Shown: in pieces, positions 58,901-64,000 of the stretch
Layout: each line of letters starts with the position of its first letter
How positions within the stretch are numbered: the first letter of the stretch is position 1
Assembly (NCBI GenBank): GCA_039519185.1
Contig: CM076849.1
Coordinates: forward strand, 115,883,806 to 115,947,805
From: Astragalus membranaceus
Taxonomy: Eukaryota > Streptophyta > Magnoliopsida > Fabales > Fabaceae
Length of the DNA: 64,000 nt
Direction of reading: 5' to 3'
The notes under the pieces: generated by a model
What the model was told of the DNA's origin: nothing
Databases searched by the model: none
The model's input: the letters and a program-made list of their open reading frames with translations, nothing else
Made by a program: the position numbers and the translations under genes

Positions 58901-59815
58901 TTAATCATTTGTCTTTTTATATATTTGTGTAGCTGTCCCGTGTGATTTTATATATCGTTCAAGTTATCTCATAGTTTCAATCGATTATTTTAGTTGATTA
59001 GTAGATTAATACAGTTATCCCGTATTTTTATATTAGATTATTTGATTTGATTAGTAGATTATAGTAGATTATAGTAAATTATTGTAGTTATCATGTGTTT
59101 TTTTAGATAGTAGTTTTATAGTAGTTTTCCAAAATTATAATTATCAATGGTAAATATTAATTATAAATTGTCAAAAAAAAAAATTATAAATATCAATGGT
59201 AAATATTAATCCCGTGTTTTTTTATATATCACTGCAGTTATCCCGTGTTTTTTATTTATCAGTGCAGTTATCTCGTAGTTTCAATCGATTATTTTAGTTG
59301 ATTAGTAGATTATAGTAGATAATAAAAGTTAGATATTAGATTATCAATAAGAGATATTTGTTTTAAATATTAATTACTAATTTAAATAGTCATTAAGTCT
59401 TCTTGTTTTTTAGATAGTAGGTTTATAGTAGTAGTCTTCAAATTTTTTAATTAAAGTAGTGTTTGTATAAATTTAGAATTTTAGTTAAAAGAATTAAAGT
59501 GAAGTGATAAGAGAAAAAGAATAATTATTTATGGGAAAAGTAAAGTAAAAAGGAAAAAAAGGAAGAAAGAGAGTGTAAAAGAAAAGTGAAAATGAGGAAA
59601 GAGAGTGTAAGAAGAAAGTTAAAAAAGGAAGAAAGAGATTGTAAGAGAAAAGTGAAAAGTAAGAAAGAGAGTGTAAGAATAAATAGAAAAAAAAAAGAAG
59701 AAATAGGGTGTAATGACATTTTTACCCTAAAAAATTTGAGGTGTCTTTTAGATAAAATGGGAGTATTGGTAAAATCATATATGGTGATTTTATAAATCTA
59801 CCGTAGATAGTAGAT
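55918..59815 (-). mobile_element. minus-strand Helitron (3' end firm, 5' end tentative)
   Basis: Read on the minus strand, the element ends with the perfect hairpin CCCGTGC-GGAT-GCACGGG (55929-55946), followed by TACGGTACTAG and host T (A at 55917 on the plus strand). This is a canonical Helitron 3' terminus. The 5' end should read TC after an A; TCTACTATCTACGGTAG (plus-strand end near 59815) is the best candidate. The interior is AT-rich, non-coding and largely duplicated. Confidence 0.75.
56079..59800. repeat. long tandem duplication (about 1.75 and 1.97 kb) with internal minisatellite
   Basis: Unit 1 (56079-57827) and unit 2 (57828-59800) start with ACAGTATTTAAAT and TCTGAACATTACTCCGTGAA and share most blocks in the same order. 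Unit 1 has a 360-bp purine-rich sub-block twice (57110-57469 and 57470-57827; AGAAAGAGAGTGTAAAAG), unit 2 has it once (59450-59800). Unit 2 has about 575 extra bp (58080-58700). Both contain many copies of a roughly 33-bp motif with TATATATCAGTGCAGTTATC followed by CCGTG and a T run. All of it lies in the Helitron. Confidence 0.85.
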
Positions 59816-59966
59816 GTCTAGCCACAACATTATTCAATGCAAGCTCTACCCTACTTTTAGGAAGTGTTGCAAAGAGCACCATCAATCATTTCCTAGACAG
59901 CTAAACCGAAAAAAAATACAACTTCTATTGATTTTACACGTTCCCATTTTGGAAAAGCATAACAGA

Positions 59967-62302
59967 TGTAACACCCCGATAAATTCGAACATATAGAATC
60001 ACCGAAATGCACTAAATGGCATACATCAGAGTAACTTCCTGTTATTGAAATATTGAACACAACTAAAACTTTCGATAATACCTAACAAATGGTTCTCTGA
60101 ACCTCATAAACTTTCTGAAAATGCTTAAGTTCCAAAACTTAAGACTTGTACATAATCCTGGTGTTCAATACTCAAAACATAAAGTAGCGGAAACGATTTT
60201 ACAACTTAACATCAAAAGTTATACAATCGGAACATAAAAACAATAAACGGGACAAAGGTCTACAACATGAAACTAGGTCTTCAATGACTCAGAGAGTCAC
60301 ACCAGCTAACCGTGCTTTACCGCCTTTGCTTTCCCCTGTTTCTCTGTAAAAACCACAAATATGAAGGGTGAGATAAACATTATCTCAATGAGTCCTATCG
60401 AGACCCCTTACTACTCTAGCGGTTCATTATGCCTTGTTTTGAACTCGTGGTCCTAAAAAGCAACCACGTGGAAATACATTTAGTTCCGGTAACCTTCATG
60501 CTCATGGCCCTCCTAAGCGACACATGAATCATGCAATCTTTGTTCCATGTTTTTAGCATAACACCTCAGTCTACCTATTTTATAGGCATCTCTTGACTTT
60601 GGTGAACCCATCCCGCTATTTCTAGCGGGGGAAACATTCTTGAGTCTAGGTTTTGGGGCTCATGACTTCCCCTCCCCTAGTATGCTAACCTCTTAGGGTC
60701 GTCACCCTTTTTCCTCTTGTATTTATTATACCTTTTCAGTCTGTGTACCCGAAATGGGCTGTTAGTCATTCCAGTCAAGTACCATGTACCATATCAGTCA
60801 ATTACAATGTATAATATCAGTCAAATACCGTGTGTTATTATCATTCTTGACATATGCACTCTCGCGTTCTCTAAGTGCGGTTTTCCATTTTATTCATAAC
60901 ACACAAACTTTCTATCGAACATGTTCAATCTCATACCATTGTTACCTTTACATTGTTGTGGAACCTTGGGGAATGGATTAGAAGAGGATTGGAATCATTT
61001 GGAATGGATAAAAAGGTACTTTGAAATTGAAGGTCAGAAGGTCTCACACGACCCGTGCGTATAGGCGCACGACCCGTGCATTTTTGAACAGTTTGCAGAA
61101 GATTTCCAGAAAGATACGCACGACCCATGCGACTTGGCGCACGATCCGTGCGTTATCCACTAAGATTTTATAAAGTTCCAGAGACATACGCACGACCCGT
61201 GCGACTAGGCGCACGATCCGTGCGTGTTTTAAAAATCCAGTTCTTGTCGTATCAGATGGAGGCGCACGACCCGTGCTCAGAGGCACACGATCCGTGTGTC
61301 TCCATCAGTTTTCCAGAAAATAGGTTTTTCATGAGTAAGTCCATTCCATTCCGATTCCCACTTCCCTTCCGATCGAGACCCAAACTCAATCACACATTAA
61401 AATAATATATCATAGCGTTCCAACACAATCAATCACACAATATATGATTTAAGTCACGATTCTTTGGAGAAAGCGGTTTTTAATAAGTTTCCTTTCGATA
61501 ACAAAAACGTGTGACCATGGTTTTCGAAAATAAAACTCAGAACGCAAACACATTCGCTAAGCGAGTTATAGAACTCACCTATCGTGATGAAAATCACGCA
61601 AACACCGAGACTCCGAGAACTCAACCGCTCCGACAACCACGAACTCTCTTCGAACACGCTCCAACAACGAACTTAGCCACTCCAAATCGCTTGGACAGCA
61701 GCTAATTCCGAATCCTAACTACCCAAATGACTTCAAACTGAATGGTGGCTTGAATATGAACCTTGGTACTGATTGTATGCCTACAACAAGGACATGCAAG
61801 GTGGGTAACTCAGATTTTTCTCAAGTTGAGCCGGCTTTCTCTCAAATGGTGATTTGATGGAGAAGGGAGTGTGGCTGATGAAGTTTGCATCATTGGATAG
61901 AAGAAAGGAAATGGAAAAGATTGGTGGTGTTATCTTTCACATGCATCAAGGAATCATGGAGATCCTACCTCTTCTTCCTCCCCCCTCTCTCGAGCTCTCT
62001 CTCCCTCTCTCTCAAGCTCCCTCCCTTCTATTCTTTCTTTTTGCTGAAGACTGAAAATGATGTGGTGTTGTGGTGTGTTCAGCTGGCCTTCAATAAAAGG
62101 GTTGCAAGGACCAATATACCCCTACTCTCTAATATTCTCTTAACACCACATTAATTCCCATGACTCACTAACTTAACATAATATTGCAATTATGCATAAC
62201 TATTATTTATTAATTTGCCACATCACATAATTATTGCCAACTAAACCACTTAACCTCGCGCTAATTTAATTAAATCTAATTAGCTAATTAGGGGATGTTA
62301 TA
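59967..62302 (-). repeat. solo Ty3/gypsy LTR, TSD ACAGA
   Basis: It starts TGTAACACCCC on the plus strand and ends GGGGATGTTATA. A 5-bp duplication, ACAGA, flanks it at 59962-59966 and 62303-62307. The outer base pair has changed (TATA where TACA is expected). Its ends and arrangement (TGTAACACCC next to the U5 side, CT-rich tract and TATA-like region near the other end) match the split gypsy LTR at 8700-37473, so I infer minus orientation. No internal gypsy sequence flanks it: it is a solo LTR from unequal recombination. Confidence 0.85.
61042..61305. repeat. four paired GCACGAYCCGTGCG hairpins in the solo LTR
   Basis: The pattern CGCACGACCCGTGCG - short spacer - GCGCACGATCCGTGCG occurs four times (about 61045, 61115, 61188 and 61262), at 70-75-bp spacing. 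Each motif is itself a near-perfect palindrome and neighbouring motifs pair with each other. Confidence 0.85.
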
Positions 62303-62307
62303 ACAGA

Positions 62308-63227
62308 CCCTTTAGCAATTCCTAGCACGCTATTTTATCATAACATAAAGAATTTAACCATATTGGTTTAGTAAAAAGGCCGGGCGAAATTTGATGTATC
62401 TTTTTTCGTTGGCTTTCCCCTTTGGTGTCATGCCTTAGTTTTGGTATGATCTATTGTAAATGAGTTTGACTACCACCCCCCGTTGTACTCACTTTAATAC
62501 AGTTTTCTTATAGAAAATAAAATAAGAGGTAGCACATGCAGGAAATTATAAGGATAACATTGTCAAAAAAAGATTATGAGGAAAACACACAGAACTCTAA
62601 AGTGAAAAAGGGATACCGAAAACTCATAACAATAATTTCTCTATTTTTTAGGTTATTTTTATATTCGTATTTCACGACTCCTACTTTTTATTTTATTGTT
62701 GTTTATGAATAACTAAATCCTCTTCCAGGGTCTTAGATGATAATACACGATTAGAGACTTTTTTTTATAATTCGTAGTGAATCGATGTACATATAGAATA
62801 ATTGTGGCTACATTGATTTCATCCAAATCTGTATATTAGTCTTCCCTCATGCAACCTTCTAGTTATTTATTCTTCTCTTAAACTTCAATTTTTTTGCATG
62901 ACCAAATAATGAATTAATTTAGGAAAAAAAATATTAATCGGGAATAATCAAGTTGTTTAACAGTATTAGCAAAGGGATTAGTAATTGAACAAAAATAAAT
63001 GAAGTCTGGCAGTATTAGACATAAGGGAGTTGATCCTTGTGAGTGAAATCATGACCCTAGACCCCTCTCCATTAATCACAACATTGCATTTTTATTGTTG
63101 CTCTTTATTCCTTTTTATTTTATTTCTGTTACAATCGTACTATTTGTTAGTCTAAATAATAAATAACATGGACTAGTTTGGTGATTTCTACGTAATCCCA
63201 ATGGATACGATAAATTTTTGTACTACA
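62308..63227. other. AT-rich stretch, nothing recognised
   Basis: No open frame, RNA gene or repeat that I can support was found between the solo LTR and dispersed repeat copy B. Confidence 0.5.
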
Positions 63228-63515
63228 TGAAGGTGTTCGAAACACAAAAAAGGAGGGGTTTGAATTGTGTAGACCGTTTTAGAATTCTTTTTTTAAGTTA
63301 AACTGTGTTCTCTACCAAAATATTTGACGTTGTTATTATAAAATGTTATTAGAAAGTGAAATTAAACTGTAGTGAACATAACAATATAAAGAAAAGAAGG
63401 GAGAAGAGAAATATACAACATTATTTTTATCCTAGTTCACAACATCTGCTGCTACATCTAGTCCATTCGATAGAAGGTGATTTCACCTTCTTCACTCGAA
63501 GTACTTAATCAAAGG
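63228..63515 (+). repeat. dispersed repeat, copy B
   Basis: Same family and orientation as 7597-8188, sharing GTTTGAATTGTGT, AGACCGTTTT and TTTTATCCTAGTTCACAAC blocks and the CCTTCTTCACT segment. It diverges after about 63515. Confidence 0.6.
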
Positions 63516-63597
63516 GTAATATTTTAAGTGAATAAGTGTCATAAGGAATGAGGTTGGAATTGTTACCCTTTTAAAATTAAGGCTAAATTGCACTTTT

Positions 63598-63832
63598 AGG
63601 CTAAATTGCCAAAATAGCCTCCTATAATAACGTATACACGATTTTGGTCCCTCAAGTTGTTTTTCCACAATATAGGTCCCACTATTATTGCAATTTGTAA
63701 AATGCTTGCTTTGGTCTACCCATTGACTGAAGTGGTACTCACTTAATTGACGTGGCAAGTCACATTTGATTGCCACATGAATTTTTAATTTAAAAAGAAT
63801 ATTTTTAGTATAACAAATTAAACAAATAATAA
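63598..63832. repeat. left terminal repeat of a second Mutator-like element
   Basis: The order of blocks (GGCTAAATTG, CACGATTTTGGTCC, TTTTTCCACAATATAGGTCC, TTGACGTGGCAAGTCACATT, TGATTGCCACATG) parallels the TIR of the element at 15319-16405. The right TIR would lie beyond the window or behind the Helitron terminus that starts at 63833. Confidence 0.6.
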
Positions 63833-63905
63833 CTAGTGTGAATGACCCGTGCGATGATATATACTGTGTCAAAAAAGTGTCACACACACACACACACACA
63901 CACAC

Positions 63906-63979
<74 letters not shown>

Positions 63980-64000
63980 ATAATTTATACACTGAAAATA
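63833..64000 (-). mobile_element. Helitron 3' terminus (partial, runs out of the window)
   Basis: On the minus strand the sequence reads TCGCACGGGTCATTCACACTAG, then host T. This matches the end of the Helitron at 37414 (TCGCACGGGTCATACGCACTAG) at all but two or three positions. The left arm of the hairpin is not conserved. A CA/TA microsatellite follows inside the element. Confidence 0.65.
63880..63977. repeat. compound (CA)n-(TA)n microsatellite
   Basis: About 13 CA units followed by about 35 TA units. Confidence 0.95.

Noticed and set aside
56200..59300. Regular repeats resembling a CRISPR array
   Set aside because: Plant DNA; repeats are a degenerate minisatellite with variable spacing in a Helitron.
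61044..61405. Overlapping Arg/Val-rich open frames in both strands
   Set aside because: Products of the GC-rich hairpin repeats in the solo LTR.
63492..63905. 137-codon minus-strand open frame
   Set aside because: It runs through the microsatellite, the Helitron terminus and the Mutator-like TIR; no domain.

Overview
The window is plant nuclear DNA. It has GT-AG introns, chromovirus-type Ty3/gypsy LTR elements, Ty1/copia, CACTA (En/Spm), Mutator-like, hAT and Helitron transposons, and one ordinary plant gene for an MFS transporter. The repeat families and protein relatives look like a dicot, most likely a legume (Fabaceae). That placement is an inference from remembered similarity and was not searched.

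Layout: 1-4205 is the 3' part of a decayed Ty1/copia element, inserted in the 3' tail of a LINE (4206-4364). 4365-8188 is gene-poor and holds a palindrome-flanked unit and a dispersed repeat. From 8189 to 49041 there is a minus-strand Ty3/gypsy (chromovirus, Tekay/Del-like) array. One roughly 3 kb LTR of that array runs from 8700 to 37473 and is split by a CACTA element (9116-11014), a tail-to-tail SINE pair (11821-12170), a 21 kb CACTA element (12454-33441) and a Helitron (34619-37414). The 21 kb CACTA itself contains a 14 kb CACTA (18375-32413) and a small Mutator-like element (15319-16405). A further CACTA, ending at 47966, sits in the C-terminal part of the gypsy pol gene. Target-site duplications of the expected size (3, 9 or 8 bp, or the Helitron A/T context) support most of these boundaries.

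The 14 kb CACTA carries a TNP2-type transposase broken by one stop codon. Downstream of it is an intact nine-exon gene whose 616-residue product joins a TnpA-like region to an Ulp1-type (C48) protease domain. The third CACTA carries a TNP2 transposase (exon 1 open throughout) and an intact six-exon TnpA-like gene. The large CACTAs have collected pieces of host genes: SF3B2, a GMC oxidoreductase, RecA, an RRM protein, polygalacturonase, a mitochondrial carrier, a dynamin-related protein and several unidentified exons.

The only gene that looks like a working host gene is 50842-55223: three exons, 508 residues, an MFS transporter resembling Arabidopsis UNE2. Its second intron holds an LTR-like copia sequence that is itself interrupted by a hAT element with an 8-bp duplication. 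From 55918 to the end there is a second Helitron (minus strand) containing a roughly 1.75-2 kb tandem duplication, a solo gypsy LTR with a 5-bp duplication (59967-62302), a second copy of the dispersed repeat seen near 7.6 kb, a second Mutator-like terminal repeat, a third Helitron terminus and a compound CA/TA microsatellite.
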